28,035 bases of DNA from Streptococcus vestibularis ATCC 49124 (GCF_000188295.1 NZ_GL831112.1:981491-1009525), one strand, 5' to 3'; shown: positions 7,224 to 15,514, numbered from the stretch's first letter. Program-made: numbers and translations. The notes: a model not told the origin generated them from the sequence alone.

Positions 7224-7961
7224 TCACTTTTTAAAGGCTCGTGAGAAGGAAGAATCTTGATTCTCATCCTTGGTATTGGAATATAAGAAATTATATTTAC
7301 CATTCGGAAGATCACTAGCATCTAACTTTTTAGCCGTATCTTTCATATATTGTTCTTTGACTGATTCATTATCATCAATAAAAATAGTCATATAAACCAA
7401 TTCTTGATCAATCAAGGTTTGGTATGGAATTTAATAATTACCATCAAAGTCCTTCTTACCTGCTTTGAGATTGTTTGAGGTTAAGGTATCCAGATTTTTC
7501 TCCTTTTCATCATGATTGAAGTTAGATAGAAAACTAAAAAAGTTAATAGGGATACCGAGCTTTTGTTTCTTCAATTGTTTTTCAATTTTCTTCTCAACTT
7601 TTTGGATAGATTTCTGCTTCAAAAACGATTCCTTATAGTGTAAAGATAGAATACTGTCATAAGGATCAGAGGACCGTTTTTCATGAATAGCCGCATTCTT
7701 CTTTTCTAATTTTATTGTTTGGCCATCGTAGGCTTCCTCAGAATAGATATAGGACATGTAGTGAGTTGGACTTTCTAGTGGAGTCCAATGTAAGTCAGTG
7801 ATAGTAACTTTACCGTGAAGACCTACTTTGTCACAATCTTCGATGATGATTCGCTTAATTTATATATAATCACTAGGCATTATCACCTTGTAAAGAGACA
7901 AAACAAAAACTGATAGCGTCAAGGGAATCAAGAGTAGAGTGTGAAAGATTTTCTTTTTCAT
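7224..7961 (-). pseudogene. Secreted or membrane-anchored protein gene interrupted by two in-frame TAA codons
   Basis: From an ATG at 7961 with a GGAGGT ribosome binding site, one uninterrupted frame of 246 codons runs to TGA at 7224 except for TAA at codon 34 (7862-7860) and TAA at 7433-7431. There is no frameshift. The product begins MKKKIFHTLLLIPLTLSVF, a signal peptide or membrane anchor without an obvious lipobox. A charged domain follows, with a Lys-rich coiled-coil-like part (KVEKKIEKQLKKQK) and a C-terminal third containing YMTIFIDDNESVKEQY. I do not recognise the family; a small secreted or immunity-type protein is possible. Two point nonsense mutations in an otherwise clean frame suggest recent inactivation. 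Its upstream region has a perfect cre site. Confidence 0.75.
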
Positions 7962-8054
7962 TGCTCTACCTCCTATAATCTAAAGAAAACAAACGCAAGG
8001 CAAGCAACTGGTAAAATCCATTTTTTGAAAATATGAAGAACATTACTAAGTCAG

Positions 8055-8068
8055 TGTAAACGATTACA
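8055..8068. promoter_or_regulatory. Perfect catabolite-responsive element (cre)
   Basis: TGTAAACGATTACA matches the CcpA operator consensus TGTAANCGNTNACA at every fixed position and is almost palindromic. It lies about 95 bases upstream of the start of the interrupted secreted-protein gene, so catabolite control of that gene is the likely purpose. That it is bound by CcpA is inferred. Confidence 0.72.
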
Positions 8069-8072
8069 TTTT

Positions 8073-8108
8073 TTATCTTTATTTTAACATTCTTTGAAAT
8101 AAAGATAA
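8073..8108. repeat. Perfect 12-bp AT-rich inverted repeat
   Basis: TTATCTTTATTT (8073-8084) and AAATAAAGATAA (8097-8108) are exact inverted repeats around a 12-base loop, four bases from the cre site. There is almost no GC in the stem, so it is a poor terminator; it could be a second operator upstream of the interrupted gene. Confidence 0.55.
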
Positions 8109-8202
8109 GATGAAATTGGATTGGTTCTCTCCCTTCTTTTCTTAGTCCAGCCAACCATCGTACTCACCTAAGGAAAGTTTCAAAGAAGATTTTGTCTTTA
8201 AT

Positions 8203-8231
8203 AAAAAAGACCGGATTACTCCAATCTTTTC
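8203..8231 (-). terminator. Rho-independent terminator of spxB
   Basis: On the minus strand AAAGATTGGA (8229-8220), a GTAA loop and TCCGGTCTTT (8215-8206) form a ten-pair stem with two G-U pairs, followed by a T run. It lies about 115 bases past the spxB stop codon. Confidence 0.8.
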
Positions 8232-8342
8232 ACTTTTCTCTCTAAGAAAATCAAAGAATAAACAAGGTTTCAATGATGAAATCGTCGGCAGTAACCTAAT
8301 AAAGAAGTCTACAAATTTATCTTTGGTTTTCGACGAGAGGAA

Positions 8343-10118
8343 TTATTTGATTGCGCGTGATTGCAATCCTTCTTCTTCCAAGAAGAGGCGGAATGGGACG
8401 AGTTCTTCTGCTTCGTATTTTTCCTTAAATGCTTTGATGGCTTCTTCTGAGTGTTGTTTTGGATCCAACTCAAGTACTTCAACTGGAAGGGGACGGTGTT
8501 GCGTGATGCGGGCATCAATGACAACAGTCTTACCTTCTTTGTTCAATTTAACAGCTTCTGCAACGACTGCATCGATATCTTCGATACGGTTTACAGTGAA
8601 CCCAACAGCACCTTGCGCTTCAGCAATTTTAGCATAGTCAGCATTAGGGAAGTCACAACCAAACAAGTGTTTGTTTGTGTCTTCGTATTTGTCCTTGATG
8701 AAGGCATATTTACCATTTGAGAAGACAACGTTGATAACTGGAAGGTCGTATTGAACGTTTGTGATAACGTCTGGGTAGCACATGTTGAATGCACCGTCAC
8801 CCATGATGTTCCATACTTGGCGATCTGGATTGTCTTTCTTAGCAGCGATACCACCAGGAAGGGCAATACCCATTGTCGCAAAGAGTGGAGATGTACGCCA
8901 CATGTTCTTAGGTGTCATGTGAAGGTGACGAGTAGATGTTTGAGTAGTGTCACCTACGTCGATTGAGTAGATAGCGTCTTGATCAGCATGTTTGTTGATT
9001 GCATTGTAAACTTGATACAATTGCAATTCACCCTCAGTTTTACCTTCGAGTTTGTTCATGTAATCACGCCAGTTTTGGTTGTTCTTCACGTTTGCACGCC
9101 ACCATGGAGTAGACTCAACTGGTTTTACTTTATCAAGGATAGCTTTGGCTGCTTGACCTGCATCACCAAGGATTGAAGCGTCAAGGGCATGACGTTTCCC
9201 AAGTTTGTAAGGGTCGATATCCACTTGGATGAATTTTTCAGTGTTCTTGAAGGCTTCATAAACTTCAGCAAATGGGAAGTTTGAACCAAGGAAAAGAACT
9301 GTGTCTGCTTCAAAGACCACTTCGTTGGCTGGTTTCCAACCAACACGGTAAGCAGAACCTGTCAAACCTTCATAGTTCCATTCGAAAGCTTCAAAGTTTT
9401 TACCAGTTGTAATGATTGGTGCTTTGATTTTACGTGACAATTCAGTGATCACTTCACCAGATTTAACACCACCGTAACCAGCATAGATCACTGGGCGTTC
9501 CGCATTGTTCAAGATTTCAACAGCTTTGTTGATTTCAACTTCGTTCAAAGCAGGAGCGATGAATGAACGCTCGTATGAACCTGATCCATAGTATGAGTTT
9601 TCGTCGATTTCTTGGAAACCGAAGTTTACTGGGATTTCAACAACAGCTGGACCTTTTTTAGAAACTGCAGCACGGCAAGCTTCATCAATCACTTTTGGCA
9701 ATTGTTCTGCGTAAGCTACACGTTTGTTGTATACAGCGATACCATTGTACATTGGGTTTTGGTTCAATTCTTGGAAGGCATCCAAGTTCAACTCGTTAAC
9801 TGGACGTGATCCAAGAATCGCAAGGAATGGAGTGTTATCCATCGCTGCATCGTAAACACCATTGATCAAGTGAGTCGCACCAGGTCCACCTGAACCAACT
9901 GCAACCCCGATAGAGCCGCCAAATTTAGCTTGCATAACTGCTGCAAGAGCACCTGTTTCTTCGTGGCGAACTTGCAAGAAACGGATATCTTTGTCTTCAG
10001 CCAAAGCGTCCATCAATGAGCTAAGTGTTCCTGATGGGATCCCATAGATCGTGTCTACGCCCCATGTTTTCAATACGTTCAACATTGCTGCAGATGCAGT
10101 AATTTTCCCTTGAGTCAT
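8343..10118 (-). CDS. spxB: Pyruvate oxidase, H2O2-forming
   Basis: The 591-residue ThDP/FAD enzyme converts pyruvate, phosphate and O2 to acetyl phosphate, CO2 and H2O2. The catalytic Glu lies in VRHEETGA (about residue 53). The ThDP/Mg motif GDG (440-442) is followed 25 residues later by Asn468 in FSNGKY. The middle third is the FAD domain. Size and sequence match streptococcal SpxB. The start ATG at 10118 follows AAAGGAGAG at normal spacing. It is transcribed in the same direction as, and directly downstream of, copY-cupA-copA, but a strong terminator (10427-10473) and its own roughly 230-base leader/promoter region separate them. Peroxide production and copper export side by side is the known pneumococcal arrangement. 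Confidence 0.97.
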   Translation of the reverse strand: MTQGKITASAAMLNVLKTWGVDTIYGIPSGTLSSLMDALAEDKDIRFLQVRHEETGALAAVMQAKFGGSIGVAVGSGGPGATHLINGVYDAAMDNTPFLAILGSRPVNELNLDAFQELNQNPMYNGIAVYNKRVAYAEQLPKVIDEACRAAVSKKGPAVVEIPVNFGFQEIDENSYYGSGSYERSFIAPALNEVEINKAVEILNNAERPVIYAGYGGVKSGEVITELSRKIKAPIITTGKNFEAFEWNYEGLTGSAYRVGWKPANEVVFEADTVLFLGSNFPFAEVYEAFKNTEKFIQVDIDPYKLGKRHALDASILGDAGQAAKAILDKVKPVESTPWWRANVKNNQNWRDYMNKLEGKTEGELQLYQVYNAINKHADQDAIYSIDVGDTTQTSTRHLHMTPKNMWRTSPLFATMGIALPGGIAAKKDNPDRQVWNIMGDGAFNMCYPDVITNVQYDLPVINVVFSNGKYAFIKDKYEDTNKHLFGCDFPNADYAKIAEAQGAVGFTVNRIEDIDAVVAEAVKLNKEGKTVVIDARITQHRPLPVEVLELDPKQHSEEAIKAFKEKYEAEELVPFRLFLEEEGLQSRAIK

Positions 10119-10229
10119 TCTAACTCTCCTTTATTTCTAATTTGATCCTGAAAAATGAAGCACAGCGCTTCTACTTCATCTTTGTGATCAAAGCTCGTCT
10201 TGAAAATGAATTTATTCTGACCATTCTCA

Positions 10230-10255
10230 TGAAAACGTTTTACAAAACGATTATA
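10230..10255 (-). promoter_or_regulatory. Putative spxB -10 box with overlapping cre-like site
   Basis: On the minus strand TATAAT is at 10255-10250. TGAAAACGTTTTAC (plus 10230-10243) agrees with the streptococcal cre pattern at 12 of 14 positions and would cover the start point. No convincing -35 was found. CcpA control of spxB is established in pneumococcus; the site here is inferred. Confidence 0.45.
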
Positions 10256-10426
10256 GAACTAATTTAACACAAAGAGATTCACATGTATAAGGATCTGCTC
10301 AGAGATGCTCAATCCCTATTACATAACAGATGCTGAATTTGAGAAATTTTCACAAACTATCTTATAATAGGATATTTTATTATAAAATATATGCTTCTGT
10401 TTTCCCTTGTGGCTGTAAGAAAAGAC

Positions 10427-10473
10427 AAAAAAGTGGTACAGAATCTTAAATGAATTCTGTACTACTTTTTTTG
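10427..10473 (-). terminator. Strong Rho-independent terminator of the cop operon
   Basis: AGTGGTACAGAAT (10432-10444) and ATTCTGTACTACT (10453-10465) pair over 13 positions with one G-U pair, flanked by an A run and a T run that suit both directions. It closes the copper operon seven bases after the copA stop. Confidence 0.88.
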
Positions 10474-10479
10474 TTGAGT

Positions 10480-12702
10480 CTAATCAATTTTCGCAACATT
10501 GAGAAGCAGAGAGCTAGTCAAAACAGACAAAGAACTAAGGGCCATGGCAAGACCTGCTAGTTCTGGATTAAGGGTCAATCCCAGTCCTACAAAGACTCCA
10601 GCAGCAATTGGAAGCCCAAGGATATTGTAGATAGAGGCCCAGAAGAGATTGAGTAAGATCCTGCGGAAGGTCTTTTGACTCATGTCAAAGGCGCGCACAA
10701 CGCCAAGCAAATCATTTTGCGTGAGCACGATGCCACCGGACTCGATCGCAATATCCGTTCCAGATCCCATAGCGATCCCCACATCCGCGATCGAGAGAGC
10801 TGGAGCATCATTGATCCCATCTCCAACAAACGCGACCTTGCTAGCTTCTTGCAGTTTTTGGATGGCGCTAGCTTTTTCTTGAGGAAGGACATCAGCAATG
10901 ACGGTGTCAATTCCCACTTGCTTAGCAATAGCTTTGGCCACCCGTTCATTATCCCCCGTTAACATGACCGTTTTCAAGCCCCGTTCTTTGAGCTTTTTGA
11001 TCGCTTCTTTTGAGCTGGCCTTTGGAGCATCTTGAATGGCAATCAACCCAATCACTTGCCCATCCACAGACAAACTGATCACTGTTTTGGCCTGCTCTTG
11101 CAAGTCTACCATCCGTTTTTCAAGCTCCGGATCCATCGCTGTCCCGTCATGAAGTTTGCCATTTCCCAAGGTCACCAACTGCTGGTCGATCTGACCTTGG
11201 ACCCCTTTTCCTTCAATCGCTTGGAAGTTTTCCACAGGGGATAACACCAAACCTTTTTCTTCTGCTTGGGATAACACCGCTTGGGCTAGTGGATGTTCTG
11301 AAAAAGTTTCAAGACTAGCAGCCAGTGTCAAGACACGCGCTTCATCTCCTACAACATCGGTTACAAGTGGTTGACCAATAGTAATAGTCCCTGTCTTATC
11401 AAACACAACGGTTTGAATCTTTTGCACTTCTTGAAGAACTGTTCCGTTTTTAATCAGAACCCCCATCTTGGCACTACGGCCGGTTCCGACCATCAGGGCT
11501 GTTGGGGTTGCTAAACCAAGGGCACAAGGACAGGCAATAATGAGGACAGAGACTGCATAGAGCATGGCCTCTTGAAGCGACGCGCCCAGAAGCACGGACC
11601 AAACCCAGAAAGTCGCAATGGCCAAAATCGTCACCACTGGAACAAAGATACCTGAAATCTTATCCGTCAAATCTTGAATGGGAGCACGACTGGATTGGGC
11701 CATTTTTACAAAGTCCACAATTTGAGATAAGAGGGTCTCACTACCGACTTTTTCAGCCTTAAAGAGAATGGTCCCATTGCTGTTGATAGTGGAGCCGATA
11801 ACTGCATCACCAACTGATTTTTCCACAGGCAAGCTTTCACCTGTCACCATCGACTCATCAATGGTCGTACTTCCTTCTACAATCGTCCCATCAACCGCAA
11901 TCTTTTCCCCAGGACGGACTCGAATCAAGTCATCAATTTGGATATCTTCTGCCGCCACCTCGACATAGTTCCCATCACGGAGAACTTGAGCCGTTTTTGC
12001 CTGCAAATCCAACAACTTTTCCACAGCCTCAGAGGCATTGTTACGCATCCGTTCTTCAAAGATTTGCCCTAAGAGGATAAAGAAGATGATAAAACCCGCA
12101 GCCTCAAAGTATACTGGCTGACCAGTAAAAAGGGCAAATACACTATAGACATAGGCTACCAGGGTTCCAAGAGCTACCAAGGTATCCATATTGGAATGGT
12201 GCTTCTTAAATGAGGCCCAGGCACTCTTGATAAAAGGTACTCCTGCTACCAACATGATCGGCGTTGTCGCTAGAAAAGTCCCCCAGCGACTGACTGGATG
12301 GGAGACAAATCCTGCCCACATCCCAATCATCAAGATCAATAAAGGAAGGGTAAAGATACTAGTAATCCAAAAGCGACCCCGTAAATTTAAGACACGACGG
12401 CGTTTTTCCAAAACCGTGTAGGAACCCTTTTGCATCTTCATTCCACATGAAAACTCAAAGTCCCCTGTTTCTGTCGGGGTAAAGGATATCACCTTATCCA
12501 CACCGACTTCCAAAGGCTCTAAAATCCCCTGATCTTCAAACAAAATTTCCTTGTAACAGCCGGAAGGATTGACCCGATGGAAGGTGATTTCAGCAGGGAT
12601 CCCTTTTTGAAGTTGAAATTCTTTGGGACTATAGCCCTTTTCTGCTGTAATACGGATCTTTTGCACTCCGTTTTCCATAGCTGCTTTTTGTTTTTCTACC
12701 AT
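10480..12702 (-). CDS. copA: Copper-exporting P1B-type ATPase with N-terminal cupredoxin-like domain
   Basis: The 740-residue protein pumps Cu(I) out of the cytosol. Residues 13-97 are a cupredoxin-like metal-binding domain with Cys49, Cys86, Met88 and Met90 (SCGMKM), not the usual CXXC ferredoxin-like domain. It is a paralogue of the CupA soluble domain. Membrane helices follow, then TGES, the intramembrane CPC (391-393), phosphorylation motif DKTGT (Asp435) and GDGINDAP near the C-terminus. The frame opens at a TTG (12723), but AAAGGAGTAGGT directly precedes the ATG at 12702, which I chose. It is the third gene of copY-cupA-copA, ten bases after cupA. Confidence 0.96.
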   Translation of the reverse strand: MVEKQKAAMENGVQKIRITAEKGYSPKEFQLQKGIPAEITFHRVNPSGCYKEILFEDQGILEPLEVGVDKVISFTPTETGDFEFSCGMKMQKGSYTVLEKRRRVLNLRGRFWITSIFTLPLLILMIGMWAGFVSHPVSRWGTFLATTPIMLVAGVPFIKSAWASFKKHHSNMDTLVALGTLVAYVYSVFALFTGQPVYFEAAGFIIFFILLGQIFEERMRNNASEAVEKLLDLQAKTAQVLRDGNYVEVAAEDIQIDDLIRVRPGEKIAVDGTIVEGSTTIDESMVTGESLPVEKSVGDAVIGSTINSNGTILFKAEKVGSETLLSQIVDFVKMAQSSRAPIQDLTDKISGIFVPVVTILAIATFWVWSVLLGASLQEAMLYAVSVLIIACPCALGLATPTALMVGTGRSAKMGVLIKNGTVLQEVQKIQTVVFDKTGTITIGQPLVTDVVGDEARVLTLAASLETFSEHPLAQAVLSQAEEKGLVLSPVENFQAIEGKGVQGQIDQQLVTLGNGKLHDGTAMDPELEKRMVDLQEQAKTVISLSVDGQVIGLIAIQDAPKASSKEAIKKLKERGLKTVMLTGDNERVAKAIAKQVGIDTVIADVLPQEKASAIQKLQEASKVAFVGDGINDAPALSIADVGIAMGSGTDIAIESGGIVLTQNDLLGVVRAFDMSQKTFRRILLNLFWASIYNILGLPIAAGVFVGLGLTLNPELAGLAMALSSLSVLTSSLLLNVAKID

Positions 12703-12712
12703 ACCTACTCCT

Positions 12713-13084
12713 TTATTCCACAATCATTTGACCATGCATCATGTTCATTCCACATGAATACCCATATTCGCCCGCTTTTTCTGGCGTAATTTCAATGACA
12801 TGTTTTTCACCTAAAGGCAAATCTTCATGAACGCCAAAATCTGGAAAGATCACTTGAGCCAGACATGAAGATGGATCCTTGCGATTAAAGATGATCCGGG
12901 CTGGAACATTCTTTTTCAGGACAATGGTTTCAGGCGAATAGCCCCCCATGACTTCGACTTCAATTTCTTGATAACCTGATTTCTGACGAGCGTGGCCGCT
13001 TACCTTTTCATGCTCTGCAAAGAACCACCAAGCAATAAAAGCAACCACAAGTAAACAAACAATACTAATCAACAATCCAAACAT
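12713..13084 (-). CDS. cupA: Membrane-anchored cupredoxin-like copper chaperone CupA
   Basis: The 123-residue protein has one N-terminal transmembrane helix (about residues 3-22) and a cupredoxin-like domain ending in [10 protein letters not shown], with an upstream Cys in DPSSCLAQ. These Cys and Met residues are the Cu(I) ligands in the pneumococcal protein, which passes copper to CopA. The start at 13084 has an AAGGAAA site. It lies 15 bases after copY and 10 before copA in the same operon. The domain shares the pattern GYSPE-PA-I-F-R-P-S-C and G-(Y/F)-SCGM-M with the CopA N-terminus, so the two arose by duplication. Confidence 0.93.
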   Translation of the reverse strand: MFGLLISIVCLLVVAFIAWWFFAEHEKVSGHARQKSGYQEIEVEVMGGYSPETIVLKKNVPARIIFNRKDPSSCLAQVIFPDFGVHEDLPLGEKHVIEITPEKAGEYGYSCGMNMMHGQMIVE

Positions 13085-13099
13085 GGAATTTCCTTCTTT

Positions 13100-13498
13100 C
13101 TATGACATACAATTGCAAGGGACTGTTTCGACAGCCTCTGCTTTCTTTTCTTCCAGGACCTGCTGCAGCTGATTAAGATCTGCAAGCGTAAAGTCACTCG
13201 CCTGAATCAAGTTTTCAAGCACCTGTACAATTCTTTTTGAGCAAACCTTGTCTTTCACCTCCTCAACCACCAAGTCTAAACTCTGGTCCTGCGTCAACAA
13301 CGCCGAGTAAACAAAGGCTTTGCCTGTTTTTTCTCTAGTCAAGCACCCCTTTTCCACCAAGCGGAACAAGAGGGTCTTGATGGTCGACTTCGACCAGTCA
13401 AAGCGCTCGGACAAGACGGCGATCAAATCCGTGCTGGTCTGCTTGCCTTCCATCCAGATTATCTTCATGATGCGCCATTCCGCATTGGAAATTTGCAT
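13100..13498 (-). CDS. copY: Copper-responsive repressor CopY
   Basis: The 132-residue protein belongs to the BlaI/MecI/CopY winged-helix family: N-terminal MQISNAEWRIMKIIW, recognition region SKSTIKTLLFRLVEKG, a dimerisation helix and a C-terminal metal site. Cys52, Cys128 and Cys130 (CNC at the end) are the metal ligands; Zn-bound CopY represses and Cu(I) releases it. There is only one CXC at the C-terminus, unlike the double CXC of Enterococcus hirae, as I recall also for pneumococcal CopY. It is the first gene of the operon, with two cop boxes directly upstream. Confidence 0.94.
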   Translation of the reverse strand: MQISNAEWRIMKIIWMEGKQTSTDLIAVLSERFDWSKSTIKTLLFRLVEKGCLTREKTGKAFVYSALLTQDQSLDLVVEEVKDKVCSKRIVQVLENLIQASDFTLADLNQLQQVLEEKKAEAVETVPCNCMS

Positions 13499-13517
13499 GA
13501 CCTCTCCTTTCTAAATC

Positions 13518-13571
13518 TACATTTGTAAACCTTACAACGTTATTCTATTACTAAGGTTTACATTTGTCAAC
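13518..13571 (-). promoter_or_regulatory. cop operon promoter with two CopY operators
   Basis: TACATTTGTAAAC (13518-13530) and TACATTTGTCAAC (13559-13571) both fit the cop box pattern KACANNYGTMRNY. On the minus strand TTGACA (13570-13565) and TAGAAT (13547-13542) are 17 bp apart, so one box overlaps the -35 and the other lies just past the start point. TGTAAACCTTA (13524-13534) and TAAGGTTTACA (13552-13562) form an 11-bp perfect inverted repeat linking the two boxes. Confidence 0.85.
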
Positions 13572-13581
13572 AAAAAGTTAT

Positions 13582-13612
13582 AAAAAAAACAAATCTTTCT
13601 TTGAAGATTTGT
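13582..13612 (-). terminator. Rho-independent terminator upstream of the cop promoter
   Basis: On the minus strand ACAAATCTT (13612-13604) and AAGATTTGT (13597-13589) pair perfectly and are followed by seven T. It stops transcripts coming from the hemH/IS30 remnant before they enter the cop operon. Confidence 0.85.
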
Positions 13613-13639
13613 CTGGTTGGGCTTTTTCCACTCCCTATT

Positions 13640-14009
13640 TTTATCTCCCTAAATTGTCAAATTAAGTTAGATTTTTCATGTAACTCAGAAAAACTTGGTA
13701 TGGTGTTTGATAATTCAAAGACTTCCTAGGAAGTCTATTTCTTTTATCAGCTGTAGCTGATAAATAATTTTGAGAAATATTCGTAAAATCCATTTGTTTA
13801 GGTAGTCCATTTCGTCTTAATAAGCCATTAGAATGTTCATTGAGACCTCGTTGCCCAGGACATCCTGGATCCGCAAAGAAAATATCAATGTCATGTGCAT
13901 TCGAAATAGATTTCCAATTAGAAAATTCTTTTCCGCAATCAAAAGTGATCGACTTAAAGAGATGGCTGGGGACTTGAGACAACCATTGATTAATGGAAGC
14001 CTCAATATC
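13640..14009 (-). mobile_element. 3' fragment of an IS30-family (IS1239-like) insertion sequence
   Basis: About 116 residues of the C-terminal DDE domain of an IS30 transposase are present: SITFDCGKEFSNWKSI with the second Asp, FADPGCPGQRGLNEHSNG with the final Glu, and the family end RKSLNYQTPYQVF. The N-terminal helix-turn-helix half and the left terminal repeat are missing, so the element cannot move. It joins in frame to the 5' part of hemH at about 14009/14010. The sequence just beyond the stop (about 13640-13660, AATTGTCAAATTAAG) may be the right terminal repeat, but there is no partner to prove it. Confidence 0.85.
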
Positions 14010-14384
14010 ACTTGCTAAAAATTTCTCATATCCCATGTCAGAATAGTAAGAATAATGAGGCTCTAAAATCATGCACAAACATTCCTCAATTCCGTCATTC
14101 TCCATCTCTTTGATTACATCAGTGAAAAAAGGGCGGGAAAATTTATTATCAAAGTAGACCGACGCTCGTTCTCCAAGAGCAGAAGTAACCAAATCCACTT
14201 CTTCTCTAGTTATCCTTTGGAGTGGAGTTCCACCAATTCGGACGTAATTGTCATGTAAAGTCTGAATTTCATGTGGTTCAGGACGAACACCACGCCGGAT
14301 ATTCGTGAAAAACTCCGCTACTCCTTCATAGGTAATCTCTTCTAGTCACCCAAAGGTCATCATCAACACAGCTCTCTTACTCAT
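14010..14384 (-). pseudogene. hemH: 5' remnant of ferrochelatase hemH, with nonsense mutation
   Basis: The frame starts at ATG 14384 after AAGGAG and reads MSKRAVLMMTFG, a TGA at codon 13 (14348-14346), then EEITYEGVAEFFTNIRRG, IQTLHDNYVRIGGTPLQ and MILEPHYSYYSDMGYEKFL. This is the N-terminal third of a Firmicutes ferrochelatase-type protein (HemH/CpfC family, metal insertion into porphyrin). The TGA stands where Ser (TCA) is expected, a single C-to-G change. After about 125 codons the sequence switches in frame to IS30 transposase, so the catalytic C-terminal part is lost. The 178-codon frame 13662-14198 is therefore a chimera, not a real protein family. Confidence 0.85.
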
Positions 14385-14389
14385 AATTA

Positions 14390-14420
14390 CTCCTTGTTTC
14401 ACGTTTATTCTATTTTAGCA
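14390..14420 (-). promoter_or_regulatory. Extended -10 promoter of the hemH remnant
   Basis: On the minus strand TGC-TAAAAT (14420-14412) is followed by AAGGAG (about 14394-14389) before the ATG at 14384. The signals look intact although the gene is not, so a short peptide may still be made. Confidence 0.5.
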
Positions 14421-14456
14421 TGAAAAGGCTTACTTTAGGGAACTTGGTATCAAAAT

Positions 14457-14483
14457 AACTCTTAAAGATAGGCTCTAAGAGTT
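14457..14483 (-). terminator. Likely czcD terminator
   Basis: AACTCTTA (14457-14464) and TAAGAGTT (14476-14483) pair perfectly, 12 bases past the czcD stop codon. The following T run on the minus strand is short (ATTTTG), so efficiency is uncertain. Confidence 0.55.
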
Positions 14484-14494
14484 TTAAAAAAACT

Positions 14495-15391
14495 TTAATG
14501 ATGGTCTTGATGCTCACTTTTTGCTTCCAGCTCTTCGATATTTCGCTTGTGAGATCGGTGAGTCGCTAAGTCTTCATCAACCTCAATGGTGACATTTTGA
14601 AAACCACAATCTTTGAGCAAGTTTCGGATAGACTCTTTACAGACTTCCATGTAGTCGGCATGCTCTAGACAAACATGGACAATGGCGTTCTTTTCCAAAC
14701 CATCCATGGTCCAAAGATTGAGTTGATTGATACTAGCGACATGGTCCAACTCTGCCAAATCTTTCTTGATCTTCTGTATATCCACTCCTTCTGGAACGGC
14801 ATCGAGGAAAATCTTAAGCGTGCTCCAAAAACGTGGAATGGCTTTGGACAGAATAAAGATGGAAATGGCAAGAGATAAGAGCGGATCCAGAATATACCAG
14901 TCGGTAAATCGGAGAACAATGGCCATTAGGATGACAGCCACCCAACCCAAGGTATCTTCCAGAAAGTGCAGGCTGAGAATGGATTCATTCTTGGTTTCTC
15001 CCTTACGAATGACCAGACTTGCTAAGACATTCACACTGATGGCAATGAATCCAAGCCAGAGAAGACCTTCTTCATTGACCGGTTGTGGATGAAAGAGTTT
15101 CGTTAGATTTTCCAAAAGCACCATGCCAGACCCTGTCATCAGAATCACAGCGGTCACCATGGCACCTAAAAGGCTAAAACGCTTGTAGCCCAAGGTGTAA
15201 TGGCTGTCTTCTTTCCGATTGGAAATGCTCTCTAGTAAAGCCGAAATGCCAATGGCGATTGCATCACCAAAGTCATGGACCGAATCAGCGAGAACCGCAC
15301 TGGAACCAAAAATTCCACCCGCAATAAACTCAACAATGGCAAAGCTTAGATTTAAGAAAAAAGCTAACCAAACCGCACGTTTTGTCTTCAT
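14495..15391 (-). CDS. czcD: Zinc/cobalt cation diffusion facilitator CzcD
   Basis: The 298-residue CDF exporter uses the proton gradient to expel Zn2+. Six membrane helices occupy about residues 8-190. The tetrahedral transport site is visible as HDFGD (His39, Asp43) in helix 2 and HFLED (His142, Asp146) in helix 5; His/Asp pairs rather than Asp/Asp favour Zn over Mn. A cytosolic domain of about 90 residues follows and the tail ends in SEHQDHH, a His-rich metal site. The ATG at 15391 follows AAAGGAAG. It is divergent from the TetR gene sczA, with two inverted repeats between and next to them, as in pneumococcus, where SczA activates czcD with Zn. Confidence 0.92.
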   Translation of the reverse strand: MKTKRAVWLAFFLNLSFAIVEFIAGGIFGSSAVLADSVHDFGDAIAIGISALLESISNRKEDSHYTLGYKRFSLLGAMVTAVILMTGSGMVLLENLTKLFHPQPVNEEGLLWLGFIAISVNVLASLVIRKGETKNESILSLHFLEDTLGWVAVILMAIVLRFTDWYILDPLLSLAISIFILSKAIPRFWSTLKIFLDAVPEGVDIQKIKKDLAELDHVASINQLNLWTMDGLEKNAIVHVCLEHADYMEVCKESIRNLLKDCGFQNVTIEVDEDLATHRSHKRNIEELEAKSEHQDHH

Positions 15392-15420
15392 TATATTACT
15401 TCCTTTGTTATAATAGATTC

Positions 15421-15437
15421 ATGAACATCATGTTCAT
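15421..15437. promoter_or_regulatory. SczA operator 1
   Basis: ATGAACA-TCA-TGTTCAT is a perfect 7+3+7 inverted repeat, 30 bases upstream of czcD, where an activator of that gene would bind. Assignment to SczA rests on the known czcD/sczA system and the position. Confidence 0.78.
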
Positions 15438-15499
15438 TATCTATTATCCAATACTATCAACAGAAAGGATAGGGGCAAACCGTTCGCTGTGTATGTTAC

Positions 15500-15514
15500 T
15501 GAACAGTTTGTTCA
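15500..15514. promoter_or_regulatory. SczA operator 2
   Basis: TGAACA-GTT-TGTTCA has the same arms and the same three-base spacing as operator 1, and lies 11 bases before the sczA ATG. It is well placed for autorepression. The two sites are 78-79 bp apart. Confidence 0.75.

Larger units (their letters stand above)
7962..8342. other. Intergenic region between spxB and the interrupted secreted-protein gene
   Basis: About 380 bases without a credible gene. It holds the spxB terminator, a 12-bp inverted repeat, the cre site and the AGGAGG before 7961. A 62-codon minus-strand frame at 7966-8154 has no ribosome binding site and covers the cre site and repeat; I do not consider it a gene. Confidence 0.6.

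Noticed and set aside
7966..8154. 62-codon minus-strand frame.
   Set aside because: No ribosome binding site, no recognisable domain, and it covers the cre site and inverted repeat of a regulatory region.
8323..9809. Plus-strand and alternate-frame open frames across spxB.
   Set aside because: Shadows of a highly codon-biased gene; SpxB itself accounts for the region.
12703..12723. TTG start giving CopA seven more residues.
   Set aside because: It would overlap the cupA end, and the Shine-Dalgarno AAAGGAG lies within that extension, correctly spaced for the ATG at 12702.
13100..13120. CopY seemed truncated because only one CXC motif is at its C-terminus.
   Set aside because: Cys52, Cys128 and Cys130 and the 132-residue length fit my knowledge of pneumococcal CopY; the double CXC is the Enterococcus form.
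13662..14198. Single 178-residue protein in one open frame.
   Set aside because: It is an accidental fusion of ferrochelatase and transposase fragments without its own start signals.
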